Assembly (NCBI GenBank): GCA_039817885.1
Contig: JBCBUY010000003.1
Coordinates: 1-64,000 of the forward strand
DNA length: 64,000 nucleotides
Direction of reading: 5' to 3'
Source of the DNA: CALLCD01 sp039817885
GTDB taxonomy: Bacteria; Pseudomonadota; Alphaproteobacteria; Caulobacterales; Hyphomonadaceae
Shown: positions 26,304 to 35,632 of the stretch, piece by piece
Numbering within the stretch: position 1 is the first letter of the stretch
How the letters are laid out: each line of letters starts with the position of its first letter
The notes under the pieces: model-generated
Database searches by the model: none
The model's input: the letters and a program-made list of their open reading frames with translations, nothing else
What the model was told of the DNA's origin: nothing
Made by a program: the position numbers and the translations under genes

Positions 26304-27377
26304 TCAGCCTTCCTCCATCGCCGCCAAGCGACGGGCTTGATCTTCGGCGATGAGCGCCACGACCACATCGTCCAGCTTGTCGCCAGCAATGATCTTATCG
26401 AGGGCGTGGAGCGTGAGATTGATACGATGATCCGTCACCCGGTTTTCTGGATAATTGTATGTTCGCACTTTCTGCGACCGGTCGCCGGAGCCAACTTGTG
26501 ATTTACGCGCTTCTGCTCGGGCTGAATCCGCCTCCTCGCGCTCTTTCTCATACAGGCGCACTTTTAACTGCTGCATCGCCTTGTCCCGGTTCACGTGTTG
26601 AGACTTTTCAGAACTGGTAGTGACAATACCGGTGGGAATATGCGTGATCCGCACGGCGGAGTCGGTTTTGTTGACGTGTTGTCCACCAGAGCCTGAGGCT
26701 CGATACGTATCAATGCGCAGGTCTTGCTGGCGAACTTCGATCTGAATGTCTGTCGGTGCCGGCAGCACGGCAACTGTTGCTGCAGACGTGTGGATACGCC
26801 CACCGCTCTCCGTCTCTGGTACGCGTTGCACACGGTGCACGCCGCTTTCCCATTTCAAACGACCGAACGCGCCCTCTCCTTCGACATTGGCGATGATCTC
26901 CTTATAGCCCCCAACATCCCCCTCAGTGACGGAGACCAGATCAACCTTCCACCCCTGAAGCTGAGCATAGCGCTGGTACATGCGATAAAGATCACCGGCA
27001 AAGAGCGCGGCTTCGTCACCGCCCGTGCCTGCACGGACCTCAAGAACAATGTTTGCAGCATCATCCTGATCCTTGGGCAGAAGCAGCAGCTGCACTTCTT
27101 CTTCCAAACTGGGCAAGCGCGCCCGCAGATCGTCTAGTTCTTCGCGCGCGAGCTCTGCCATTTCAACATCGTCACCGGCGACGAGGGCTTCAGCCTCGAC
27201 GAGACCCGCCCTTGCATCGGCCAGCTCCCTGGCCTTGTCGGCCACGGATTTGAGCTCGGCATGCTCTTTGGACAATGCGACGATCTCGTCGGTATCCGTC
27301 GCCACACCCATGCGCGCCTCGATTTCTTCGAAGCGATCTATCACCTGGGTCAGTCGAGTTTCGGATACTGTTGCCAT
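26304..27377 (-). CDS. prfA: Peptide chain release factor 1
   Basis: RF1 terminates translation at UAA and UAG. The 357 residues match the family. The PxT anticodon tripeptide is PET, in a RVPETESGGRIHTSAATVAV context. The catalytic GGQ lies in RASGSGGQHVNKTDSAVRITH. The N-terminal domain is rich in coiled helices. It is transcribed with prmC and then DUF4167. Confidence 0.96.
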   Translation of the reverse strand: MATVSETRLTQVIDRFEEIEARMGVATDTDEIVALSKEHAELKSVADKARELADARAGLVEAEALVAGDDVEMAELAREELDDLRARLPSLEEEVQLLLLPKDQDDAANIVLEVRAGTGGDEAALFAGDLYRMYQRYAQLQGWKVDLVSVTEGDVGGYKEIIANVEGEGAFGRLKWESGVHRVQRVPETESGGRIHTSAATVAVLPAPTDIQIEVRQQDLRIDTYRASGSGGQHVNKTDSAVRITHIPTGIVTTSSEKSQHVNRDKAMQQLKVRLYEKEREEADSARAEARKSQVGSGDRSQKVRTYNYPENRVTDHRINLTLHALDKIIAGDKLDDVVVALIAEDQARRLAAMEEG

Positions 27378-27401
27378 GGCTGGGCGTTTAAACCGGTTTT
27401 G

Positions 27402-27833
27402 CTAGGAGAGAAACACCCTCATGACTTCTAAGACGGTCATCACCATGAGGACGATCGAGCTCGTCAGGAAGAGGGCGAAGCGAACCATGACGCGATTAAA
27501 CGTCGCCTGCACAAGAGAATGGACAACGCGCAGACCTACATATCCCCAGGCCAACATATTCAAGAGGCTGCTCTGGCCACCGGTGGCCGCTGCAAACAAC
27601 ATCAACGCATAAAAGACCGTTGGTTGCTCCATCAAGTGGTTATAGTTTTCGGCCGGCGAGTTTGAGCCTTTTGGCAATTTTGCCTTCCAGTCGCCTTTGG
27701 TGTCTGCAGCCTCCTGAGGGTCAATTCCAGCTTTCTGCATGGCCGGGATGCGCGTGGCGTACAACCAAAGCAGCATCACCATGCTCCAGGCGATCAGGGC
27801 AAGAACTGGGCTCAAAAATTCTGTAATCGTCAT
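27402..27833 (-). CDS. MAPEG family membrane protein
   Basis: A 143-residue protein with four hydrophobic segments. The loop QEAADTKGDWKAKLPKGSNSPAENYNHLMEQPTVFYAL has the MAPEG-family ENYNHLMEQPT pattern, followed by GLRVVHSLVQATFNRV. MAPEG proteins include glutathione transferases and peroxidases, but bacterial members of this short type lack assigned substrates. It lies upstream of prfA on the same strand, 24 bases apart, possibly cotranscribed. Confidence 0.82.
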   Translation of the reverse strand: MTITEFLSPVLALIAWSMVMLLWLYATRIPAMQKAGIDPQEAADTKGDWKAKLPKGSNSPAENYNHLMEQPTVFYALMLFAAATGGQSSLLNMLAWGYVGLRVVHSLVQATFNRVMVRFALFLTSSIVLMVMTVLEVMRVFLS

Positions 27834-27891
27834 AAGGCGATACTCCCTCTTTTATCGTGGAGATCCGCTTATAGCGCTTTGTCAGAAATTG

Positions 27892-28383
27892 CTAATCGCC
27901 GAGAACGTTCACAGACGGCAGACGGTGATAGGCAAACAAACCAAGTATGAAGCCTGGAAGCTCCAGCAGGGCAATCACCGCTACCTGCAACAGCAGCAAA
28001 CCCCGAAGTACGCTGGTCGCCATCCAGTCCTGGGGCAAAGCTGTCAATGTCCCCCAAACGCAGGCCGCTGTCGCTGCAAACCCGCCAAGCGCCATCAGCA
28101 AGAATTGCGCTTTGGAGTTCTCGTTCTTGTCGAACCCGAACAGATAGACACTGGCCAATCGCTCCGGCACGCGGAATTTGGCACCGGCCATGGTTCCGAC
28201 AATCAGGTGCCCCCATTCATGCAGGAGCCAGGCGCACACGCCAGCCGACAGGCCCAGACCCGCACCCGCCATTTCGGCACTTATTCCGTCGCCCGCGCTT
28301 AGTTGGCCCGCAAACAGCCACGCTATGATCGTCACGGCCACAATAACGGCATCGCGTGCCGCAAATTGACTGAACGCTCGCAT
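27892..28383 (-). CDS. Small membrane protein with HEWGH metalloprotease-like motif
   Basis: A 163-residue protein with about four hydrophobic segments. LLHEWGHLIVGTMAGAKFRVP at about 53-73 has an HExxH zinc-binding motif (H55, E56, H59) lying in a membrane helix, as in M50 site-2 proteases. No clear second metal ligand (LDG-type) is present and the protein is shorter than known M50 enzymes. It may be a minimal intramembrane protease or a degenerate relative. Function unassigned. Neighbours are MAPEG downstream and an esterase upstream, all on the minus strand. Confidence 0.7.
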   Translation of the reverse strand: MRAFSQFAARDAVIVAVTIIAWLFAGQLSAGDGISAEMAGAGLGLSAGVCAWLLHEWGHLIVGTMAGAKFRVPERLASVYLFGFDKNENSKAQFLLMALGGFAATAACVWGTLTALPQDWMATSVLRGLLLLQVAVIALLELPGFILGLFAYHRLPSVNVLGD

Positions 28384-28407
28384 TACTCGCCTCTCAAAGC
28401 GGCGCGA

Positions 28408-29715
28408 TTAACGCTCCGCCGTGTTAATTCCCTCTTGTGATGTAAAGCTTGCGTCCAAAAAGGCTAGGAAAGCATCAATATCAGCGCGGACAATGCCGTG
28501 GCCGCCTGGTCGAATATGGAAGGCGATATCAGCCGAAGGGTCAAAATCCTTCAGGCCAGGCTGCGTCAATCCTGAGCGGTCAAAGGTTCGCCAAGCTGGG
28601 CTTGCCCCCTGCGCTGCTCGAAATGCGCCATTGGGGTCGGACCAAACATCTCGGCGACCATTCCCCAACAGAACCCTGCGGGGGGCGTTGAGCGCGATCA
28701 GCATGTGTTGGTCGATGGGGATAGCCTCCTCATTATCGGCATAGGTCGCATAGGTCGGATCAAACCAATGGGGATAATTCTTCGTGATCTGTTTTATTGT
28801 CTCTCCTGGCTTTTGACGGTTCAGCGACGCGCCGCCTGTTCCAGATTGATGAGAGATCACCAGCTCGATCCGGTCGTCCCAAGCGCCTGCGATCAAGGCA
28901 GATTTGCCATGGCGCGAATGGCCGAACACCGCTGTGCGAGCAGGATCGATACGCGGATCGGCGTCAAGAATATCGATGGCAGCAAAGTATCCTGCGGCCC
29001 AAGCCGCAACAGCTCCCGTGGGCTGACGACCATCACTGCCTGCAGGGAAGCGTTCCAGTGTTGCACGGCCCGCCTCTGCCCTGTCAGGTACGATTTCCGC
29101 CGCATAGAAATTTGCGAAGGCGTAGCCACGATCGAGATAGTCATCCAGCGGCGCTTTCTGGATGTAGGACCCGAATATAAATGTCACGAGTCCCATTCCA
29201 AAGCCGCCCGGCCCTTCGCCCGTCTCAGGTGGGTTCTCAATGGATGGACCAGGAACAAGGTCATATTGCCGGAAAACTTGCGGATTGCTGCTAAATGTCT
29301 GGCCGATAATCAAGGGAACAGGCCCCTTGCTGAGCTTGGGAAACATCACTGCCAAATGAAACCTGATCGCCGTGTCGCCGCGTCCAATTTCAACAACGTA
29401 TTCCTCAAGTGTTGCACGATCACCCATGAAGCGATCGTCGATCACTTTTTGTGACACGACATTGCTTTCAATACCGAGAGGGACAGGTCCAAACACGTGT
29501 TCTTCCAAGGCAAGCCGCAGTTCTGGGGCTTGGCCAAGCACCCACTCATCCTGGGACCCGACATTAATGGCCGGTTGGGCCATCGGTTTGTTGTCCACTT
29601 CGAGGCTCGCATAATTCAGCCCCAGCATTGTGCAACTCGTCGCGACAGCGGCCAGGACACCTAAAAGTGGAACAAGAATAATTGTTCTTAGAATCTTCGA
29701 CATCATGCGTCGCAA
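28408..29715 (-). CDS. Alpha/beta-hydrolase lipoprotein resembling CE15 glucuronoyl esterase
   Basis: A 435-residue protein. The N-terminus has a lipobox-like end, AVATSC, with cysteine at about residue 28, so it is a likely lipoprotein. The hydrolase core carries GHSRHGKSA with nucleophile S267, close to the GCSRxGKGA element of glucuronoyl methylesterases. ISHQSGTGGASL and the final RPGGHGI histidine complete a CE15-like pattern. Such enzymes cleave ester links between glucuronoyl groups and lignin or algal polysaccharide. The cysteine of the usual motif is replaced by histidine. Substrate not determinable. Confidence 0.75.
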   Translation of the reverse strand: MRRMMSKILRTIILVPLLGVLAAVATSCTMLGLNYASLEVDNKPMAQPAINVGSQDEWVLGQAPELRLALEEHVFGPVPLGIESNVVSQKVIDDRFMGDRATLEEYVVEIGRGDTAIRFHLAVMFPKLSKGPVPLIIGQTFSSNPQVFRQYDLVPGPSIENPPETGEGPGGFGMGLVTFIFGSYIQKAPLDDYLDRGYAFANFYAAEIVPDRAEAGRATLERFPAGSDGRQPTGAVAAWAAGYFAAIDILDADPRIDPARTAVFGHSRHGKSALIAGAWDDRIELVISHQSGTGGASLNRQKPGETIKQITKNYPHWFDPTYATYADNEEAIPIDQHMLIALNAPRRVLLGNGRRDVWSDPNGAFRAAQGASPAWRTFDRSGLTQPGLKDFDPSADIAFHIRPGGHGIVRADIDAFLAFLDASFTSQEGINTAER

Positions 29716-30123
29716 ATAGCGCGCTTATATCGTTTTGTCTCGCATGTTCACGCAATTGTTGGGCGTCTCACTGCCAAGCAAAGTTGGCCCTGCTTTCATT
29801 TTCAGTCGCCAATTTGCAACGACACTAATGACGCTCCTGCTTTGGAAACCTCGATTCAGCCCTATGCGCAATATTCAATTATTTAATCCGTATACGGTCT
29901 TTAAACTCTTTGTCGTTTGCAAGCCCAATCTCTGAATCTGGGACGCGGTGATCGCTTTGCGAGCCGTCTCAAAAAAATGTGGTGGAGAGAACACAATCAC
30001 GCAATCAAATTTGTCTTCAACAAATAGGGGCTTCCATTTCCGTTCACGAACTGTAACGGTTCCTTTTGTTGATTCGAATCCGAGTATGTGTGCACCGAAA
30101 ATTATCGAGAGGGAGTTTCCCAA
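29716..30123. other. Gene-poor AT-richer stretch
   Basis: About 400 bases without a convincing gene. It is richer in A/T than its surroundings and probably carries the promoters of the divergent esterase and DUF2853 genes. An 82-codon open frame on the minus strand (29875-30123) has no database-like features that I recognise. Confidence 0.5.
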
Positions 30124-30465
30124 ATGAGCAAGCGTGACGAGCTAATCGAAAAGTATACGAAGCAGATGACCGAGAAAGTCGGCTTGAAAGTCGACAAGGC
30201 ATTGCTTGAAGGCGTGACCAAAGCCTGCGGTCCAAGCATCTATAACAAAGACTCTTCGCAAGTTGCAGCGTCTGATGACAAAGAACTGGATCGCATCAAG
30301 AAGAACTTCTTGATCAAAAAGCTTGGCTTGAAAGATACACCGAAGCTGGACGAAGGCATTCAGGAAGTGATTGCAACTTATGGAAAGTCCACACGGCCGA
30401 AGTACCGCGCTGTGTTCTACTATTTGCTTGCAAAGCAATTCCGCAAAGCATCAGCTTTCAAATAA
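30124..30465 (+). CDS. DUF2853 family protein
   Basis: A 113-residue cytoplasmic protein. MSKRDELIEKYTKQM, then a CGPSIYNKDSS stretch and LDRIKKNFLIKKLGL match DUF2853, a small, all-helical conserved family of unknown function. The ATG at 30124 follows GAGAGGGAG; a frame open further upstream (30088) is not conserved. A strong terminator follows. It stands alone between divergent and convergent neighbours. Confidence 0.88.
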   Translation: MSKRDELIEKYTKQMTEKVGLKVDKALLEGVTKACGPSIYNKDSSQVAASDDKELDRIKKNFLIKKLGLKDTPKLDEGIQEVIATYGKSTRPKYRAVFYYLLAKQFRKASAFK

Positions 30466-30486
30466 GCTTCTGTACGGATTAAATGA

Positions 30487-30518
30487 AAAAGGCCGGGCAT
30501 CATATGCTCGGCTTTTTT
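30487..30518. terminator. Intrinsic (bidirectional) terminator
   Basis: GCCGGGCAT (30492-30500) pairs with ATGCTCGGC (30504-30512, one wobble) around a 3-base loop, with A5 before and T6 after. It serves DUF2853 and probably the converging M13 peptidase gene, which ends 5 bases further on. Confidence 0.85.
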
Positions 30519-30522
30519 ATTG

Positions 30523-32628
30523 CTACCAGATCCTGACCCGATCCTCGGGCGACAAATACAGATCGTCGCCCGGCTGGACGTCGAAAGCATCGTACCATTC
30601 ATCCATATTGCGGACGATGCCATTGACCCGAAGCGCCATCGGGGCGTGGACTTGAGATAAGATCCGCTTTCGAAGACCCTGCTCTGTTCGTTTGTATCGC
30701 CGGGCTTGGGCGCGCCCCAGGAAGAAGCGCTGCGGGCCCGTAAAGCCTTCCAATATCTCCGGCTCTTCGCCATCGAGGGACAAGAGATATGCGTGATATG
30801 CCATTGTTACGCCGGCAAGATCACCGATGTTCTCTCCCAATGTCTGCCGGCCATTTACGTTCAAGCCAGGCAATGGCTCATACTGGTTGAATTGAGCGAC
30901 CAGCCGGTCCCCCAAAGCATCGAACGCCGCACGGTCTTCGTCTGTCCACCAATTCTCAAGCCGACCATCCGCGCCATATCGCGACCCCTGATCATCAAAG
31001 CCGTGGCCAATCTCATGACCAATTACAGTTCCGATCGCACCATAATTCAATGCGGGATCTGCAAGGGGATCGAACATGGGTGACTGTATGTACCCTGCGG
31101 GAATGAACGCCTCATTGCGGGTTCGGCTATAGGACGCATTCACCGTTTGCGGGTTTCGTGTCCACTCCCCCTGTTCCACGGGCCGGCCCAGCTTCTGCCG
31201 ATTGAATGCCCGATCGGCGGCGCGCAAGCGACGCACATTGCCGAAGAGGTCATAAGCGCTGATGTCTACGTTCTCATAATCACGCCAAACTTCCGGATAT
31301 CCAATCTGCCCGGACATTGCATTGAGTTTCGCAAGTGCAGCTTGCTTGGTCTCGTCCGTCATCCAGGTGAGGTTTGAGATACGGTTCCTATAGGCCGCCT
31401 TCACATTCTCGAATATCTCCGTCATCTGACGTTTAGAGTCTTCAGCGAAGTATCGCTCAACATACAGCTTGCCGATTTCCTGACCGAGACGATTGTCGAC
31501 AAAACTGATGGCGCGCCATTGCCGCGCTCTCGGAATGGTCTGGCCGTGCAGCGTGCGCCGAAAGAACCCGAAACTTGGATCAGCGAATTTTCGCGGCATG
31601 TAGACCGCATTGGCTGCCACATAGTGGAACAGGAGATAATCTCGCCATTGGCTGACCGGTGTGCTCTCGAACAGTCTCGCCAATTCCGGGAATGCTGTTT
31701 TTTCGCGAACGAGAATGTGTGGTGCATCCGACAGGCCGTCTTCGTCCAGAAGCACCGCCCAGGGAAAGTCTGGTGCAAACGCGACCAGCTCGCGTTTTGA
31801 CATCGGATTAAAGGTCAGTTCCGCGTTGCGACGGTCAGCCCGTGTCCAATGCTGTTCAGCAATTGCCCGCTCAAGCGCGACGACGGCCTCAGCGCGCACT
31901 CGGGCGTTCTGTTCTCCCAGAAGCGTCAGGATCGTCTCTATATGGCCGGTATAGTCTGACCGAATGGATTCAAGGCGTCGGCTCTGCAGAAGATAATAGG
32001 TGCGGTCTGGCAATCCCAGTCGTCCATGGCCAATGCGAAGAACATGTTCCGTCGGGTTTTTTGGATCGATCCCGACGCCCGCCTCGAACAGGCTTGCGAT
32101 ACCCAATTCAGGGTCCGCCATGGCGCGCGCAACATCCTCATGGGATTGAACTCGGCGCAAACGATCAAGATGTTCTTCAAAGGGGGTAAGCGCAGCAATC
32201 TCGATCCGTGCCTCGTCCATAAAGCTCTTATAGAGATCTCTTATGCGCTGCTCTGGTGTGCCCCGTGCTGCGAAAGACGCATCGATATCTGTAATGATCT
32301 CAGCAAGCCGGTCCCGCGTGCGATTTCGCATATCGACGGAAAAGCCTGTCCCAGAACTATCGCTCGGGATCGTCGCCGAAGCGAGCCAGCCGCCATTTGC
32401 GAAGATAAAGAAATCGTCACCGGGGCGGGTCCGCTTATCGAAGGCATCGAGAGGATATCCCCAGGGCTCGATCAGCGGACCTTCTGGCGCAACATACGTC
32501 ACCTCGGTTGTCTCAACTGGTTGTGGTCTCTCAGTTGTCTCCCCCCGTCCGCAACTTGCCAGAAGGATGACAACCGTACAGAGCAGGAGACTACTTGAAG
32601 ACTTACGCACACCTAAACCCTGCTGCAA
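30523..32628 (-). CDS. M13 family metallopeptidase, lipoprotein
   Basis: A 701-residue zinc endopeptidase. The N-terminus has a hydrophobic stretch ending LLASC, a lipobox with cysteine at about 26, so it is predicted to be lipid-anchored, unlike the paralogue at 21389. GEGDD-type N-terminal and C-terminal M13 regions are complete: NEAFIPAGYIQSPMFD, HEIGH at 538-542 (GTVIGHEIGHGFDDQGSR) and ENIGDLAGV. Both M13 proteins end in the family's usual LSPEDRVRIW-type tail. Likely role is degradation of peptides in the periplasm. Confidence 0.92.
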   Translation of the reverse strand: MQQGLGVRKSSSSLLLCTVVILLASCGRGETTERPQPVETTEVTYVAPEGPLIEPWGYPLDAFDKRTRPGDDFFIFANGGWLASATIPSDSSGTGFSVDMRNRTRDRLAEIITDIDASFAARGTPEQRIRDLYKSFMDEARIEIAALTPFEEHLDRLRRVQSHEDVARAMADPELGIASLFEAGVGIDPKNPTEHVLRIGHGRLGLPDRTYYLLQSRRLESIRSDYTGHIETILTLLGEQNARVRAEAVVALERAIAEQHWTRADRRNAELTFNPMSKRELVAFAPDFPWAVLLDEDGLSDAPHILVREKTAFPELARLFESTPVSQWRDYLLFHYVAANAVYMPRKFADPSFGFFRRTLHGQTIPRARQWRAISFVDNRLGQEIGKLYVERYFAEDSKRQMTEIFENVKAAYRNRISNLTWMTDETKQAALAKLNAMSGQIGYPEVWRDYENVDISAYDLFGNVRRLRAADRAFNRQKLGRPVEQGEWTRNPQTVNASYSRTRNEAFIPAGYIQSPMFDPLADPALNYGAIGTVIGHEIGHGFDDQGSRYGADGRLENWWTDEDRAAFDALGDRLVAQFNQYEPLPGLNVNGRQTLGENIGDLAGVTMAYHAYLLSLDGEEPEILEGFTGPQRFFLGRAQARRYKRTEQGLRKRILSQVHAPMALRVNGIVRNMDEWYDAFDVQPGDDLYLSPEDRVRIW

Positions 32629-32709
32629 CCGCGAGATTGTGGCTGACCAAACGCGTGTTGTCTAAGGTTCCTTCAGAGTATCGGCAAGAGTATTGCCGTT
32701 CATGACCAG

Positions 32710-33840
32710 CTAAAAGCCCTGCAGCGTTGCGTAACGATCCCTATGGAAACTCTCGCCGCCATAAAGCGTTTCCGCCACACGCGCCCGCTTGAGGAATAGG
32801 CCCGCATCATGCTCGTCGGTCATGCCGATGCCGCCATGCATTTGCACAGTCTCGTTCGACACAAGATGCAATGTCTCCCCAGCCCGCGCTTTGGCAAGAC
32901 TGGCAAGCGCCGGCACGTTATTGCGGCCGGTATCGACAGCAGACAAGGCACCGGCCACGGCAGACCGGGTCAGCTCGAGTTCCGTGAACATCAACGCAGC
33001 GCGGTGTTGCAGGGCCTGGAAGGATCCAATCAGCTGACCAAACTGTTTCCGAGTCTGGAGATATTCGAGCGTCATCTCGAAGGCTGCACTGGCTGAGCCC
33101 AGCATTTCAGCGGCCAAGCCAATTCGCGCCCGATCCAGCACGGGCGAGAGAATGTCCCAGCCCTTGCCCGCCTCGCCGAGATTCGCAACAGCGTTCGCAT
33201 TCTCAAAAGACAAATGTGCTGCGCCATGGGCGTCCAACGTGTTCAGCGTCTGTACACTCACCCCGTCTGCATCCCGGGGCACGAGGCAGAGGGTCAGCCC
33301 TTCTTCGTCGCCTGGCTTTCCGGCACTGCGGCCAACAACAATGAACATGTCGGCATGTTGGGCATCGGGCACATAGCGCTTCGAGCCAGAGATCACCGTC
33401 TCACCGCCATCGGTCTTTGCTTCGGTGGCAATATTTGTGGGCGCATGATGGGTGCCCTCTTCCAGGGCGAGTGCGAACGTCGCCTCACCCATGGCGATCT
33501 TGGGCAGCCATTCCCCCGCAAGGTCAGCATCGCCCGAGAGCTGTATGGCGGACGCTGCAATCAGTGCGGTTTGCAGAAGCGGGGTGACTGCAAGGGTGCG
33601 GCCTTGAGCTTCAAGAATCTGTCCGAGCCCCACCAGGCCGAAATGCTCTCCGCCTGGCTCATCGGGGATGATCACACCGAAGAAGCCGAGCTCGGCAAGC
33701 TTCTTGCGCGTCTCGGGATCGACACCGTTCGCGCCGGCATCGCGCAGAGCGCGGAGGTGTGTGGTCGGCAATTCGTCTCGGGCAAAGGCGAGCGCGGTGT
33801 CCCGCAGCATTTGCTGGTCTTCTGTAAGTATGAAGGTCAT
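32710..33840 (-). CDS. Acyl-CoA dehydrogenase family protein
   Basis: A 376-residue FAD-dependent enzyme with N-terminal helical, central beta-barrel and C-terminal helical domains. LGFFGVIIPDEPGG, an ARIGLAAEMLGSASAAF stretch, KQFGQLIGSFQALQHR and MHGGIGMTDEHDAGLFLKRA mark the family. It probably oxidises acyl-CoA at the alpha-beta position; substrate chain not inferable. It lies 4 bases downstream of a second, diverged acyl-CoA dehydrogenase, a heterodimer-like pairing seen for sterol side-chain or branched acyl-CoA dehydrogenases. Confidence 0.88.
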   Translation of the reverse strand: MTFILTEDQQMLRDTALAFARDELPTTHLRALRDAGANGVDPETRKKLAELGFFGVIIPDEPGGEHFGLVGLGQILEAQGRTLAVTPLLQTALIAASAIQLSGDADLAGEWLPKIAMGEATFALALEEGTHHAPTNIATEAKTDGGETVISGSKRYVPDAQHADMFIVVGRSAGKPGDEEGLTLCLVPRDADGVSVQTLNTLDAHGAAHLSFENANAVANLGEAGKGWDILSPVLDRARIGLAAEMLGSASAAFEMTLEYLQTRKQFGQLIGSFQALQHRAALMFTELELTRSAVAGALSAVDTGRNNVPALASLAKARAGETLHLVSNETVQMHGGIGMTDEHDAGLFLKRARVAETLYGGESFHRDRYATLQGF

Positions 33841-33844
33841 TGGA

Positions 33845-35065
33845 CTACTGATGCTCCCGGAGGCCGAGCACGCGCTTGGCGATCACGTTGAGGTTCACCT
33901 CAGACGTTCCGCCCTCAATCGAGTTGCCCTTGGCCCGCAGCATAGCCCGGGTGGCCCCCATAGCACGTTTATCAAAGCCATCGCCCGACCAGCCAAGACC
34001 TTCGGTGCCGAGCGCCTCGACCGTCAGCTCTGTTTTTTCCTGGTTCAGCTTTGCCGCACAATATTTCAGGATCGATGTGGTTGCGCCGATATCGTTCCCG
34101 GCTTTCGCTTCTTCTGTGCCGCGGCGAACAGTCAGCCCGAACGCCTTGTCGTACATCATATGTTTTGTGATGCGGGCGCGGAGGTCGCCATCGGACAAGG
34201 CACCAGAGCCGTCAGTGCCGAGGTGGTATTTGGCGATGTCGTGTAAGCCCATGGCCCCGGAGCCCGCACTGGTCGAGCCAAAGCCGCCAGCAGAAATCGA
34301 CTGCCGTTCAAACTGCAACAGGCGTTTTGCGATGGTCCAGCCTTTGTTCAACTCGCCAACCATCTGCGCCTTCGGGACTTTCACATCATTGAAGAACGTC
34401 TCGCAGAACGGCGATGACCCGGAAATCAGTTTGATGGGGCGCGTCTCTACGCCATCAGTTTCCATATCGAAGACGATGAAGCTGATGCCGTTATGTTTCT
34501 CGCTTGTGTCCGTGCGGACGAGGCAGAAGATCCAATCGGCATGGTCGGCATAGGAGGTCCAGACCTTCTGGCCATTGATCAGATAATGATCGCCCTGGTC
34601 TTCACACTTGGTCTGAAGGCCTGCCAGGTCCGACCCAGCGCCTGGTTCGGAATAGCCCTGGCACCAGCGGATTTCACCTTTCACGATCTGCGGCAGAAAG
34701 CGCTTCTTCTGTTCTTCATTGCCGAACTCGAGAAGCGCCGGGCCAAACATCCAGATCCCGAAGGAGAAGAGCGGCTCGCGCGCTTTGATGCGCTGCATCT
34801 CTTCTTTTAGTATCCGCGCCTCGTCTTTTGAGAGCCCGCCACCGCCATATTCGGCTGGCCATTCCGGGGCGGTCCACCCCTTCTCGCCCATTCGGGCGAG
34901 CCAGAGCTTTGCGTCCGGATTCTTGTATTCCTGGCCCCGGCCACCCCAAATGACATCGGCATCGCTCGTCATTGGCGTACGCATGGTGTCCGGACAATTC
35001 TCTTCGAGCCATGTGCGGGTCTCTGCCCGGAAAGCGTCAAGCTGGGCGGTGTCGCCATAAGCCAT
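33845..35065 (-). CDS. Acyl-CoA dehydrogenase family protein
   Basis: A 406-residue flavoenzyme. WPAEYGGGGLSKDEARIL, IRWCQGYSEPGAGSDLAG, a DHYLINGQKVWTSYADHADW stretch and the C-terminal GGTSEVNLNVIAKRVLGL identify the family. The WCQG-x-SEPGAGSDLA form is typical of members paired with a shorter partner gene, here directly downstream. Together they may form a heteromeric dehydrogenase. The NTF2-like gene lies 106 bases upstream on the same strand. Confidence 0.88.
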   Translation of the reverse strand: MAYGDTAQLDAFRAETRTWLEENCPDTMRTPMTSDADVIWGGRGQEYKNPDAKLWLARMGEKGWTAPEWPAEYGGGGLSKDEARILKEEMQRIKAREPLFSFGIWMFGPALLEFGNEEQKKRFLPQIVKGEIRWCQGYSEPGAGSDLAGLQTKCEDQGDHYLINGQKVWTSYADHADWIFCLVRTDTSEKHNGISFIVFDMETDGVETRPIKLISGSSPFCETFFNDVKVPKAQMVGELNKGWTIAKRLLQFERQSISAGGFGSTSAGSGAMGLHDIAKYHLGTDGSGALSDGDLRARITKHMMYDKAFGLTVRRGTEEAKAGNDIGATTSILKYCAAKLNQEKTELTVEALGTEGLGWSGDGFDKRAMGATRAMLRAKGNSIEGGTSEVNLNVIAKRVLGLREHQ

Positions 35066-35171
35066 GGTGCAATGTCCTCTGAATGCTGGTTACGATCAAA
35101 GCCTACTCCCTTGCCGGGACGAGGCCAAGGCATCACGCAAGGGCAGATGACTGCAGACAGACGACGAATGG

Positions 35172-35564
35172 CTATCCTTCGAGCGGGTAAGCAAACTCCT
35201 CTCTGTGGATCTTACCGGCCTCATTGACGTAATATGTTGCAACTTCTCGCATTTGTGTTCGCTCGCCGGTGTTCTTGTCCGTCACATCCATGCTGAAGAT
35301 CACATTAAAGCGATCATTGCCATGGACGAATGGACCTTCGGCTTGCGAGGAATGCACTTCGTGGTTTGCAAACCACCATTCGTGCTTGCCCTTTATGGCG
35401 TCCAGACCAGGTGCCTCGGCACTGTCCTGGCCCGGCATCGGTACCGCTTCGGCAGAGACAGCGTCTGTTGCATAGAACTGATCGAGACACTCGGTGTCCC
35501 GTCCCTCATTGCAGAGTTCAACGAGCTGTCCGCCGATCTGCATCAATTCCTGTGGTGTCGCCAT
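35172..35564 (-). CDS. SnoaL/NTF2-like protein
   Basis: A 130-residue cone-fold protein. GIKGKHEWWF-type and HEVHSSQAEGPFVHGNDRFNVIF stretches fit NTF2-like/SnoaL-like domains, which serve as isomerases, cyclases or binding modules. The start at 35564 is supported by GGAGG 7 bases upstream; longer readings run through unrelated sequence. Probably cotranscribed with the acyl-CoA dehydrogenases. Confidence 0.75.
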   Translation of the reverse strand: MATPQELMQIGGQLVELCNEGRDTECLDQFYATDAVSAEAVPMPGQDSAEAPGLDAIKGKHEWWFANHEVHSSQAEGPFVHGNDRFNVIFSMDVTDKNTGERTQMREVATYYVNEAGKIHREEFAYPLEG

Positions 35565-35632
35565 ATCCAATCCTCCCATGATCTGATTTCGGAACGGCAA
35601 TGATATCATGGGCGGGCTGAAATTGCAGTCCT

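Noticed and set aside
29875..30123. 82-codon open frame on the minus strand next to DUF2853
   Set aside because: Its ATG abuts the DUF2853 start, there is no clear ribosome site, no domain is recognised, and it lies in an AT-richer promoter region.
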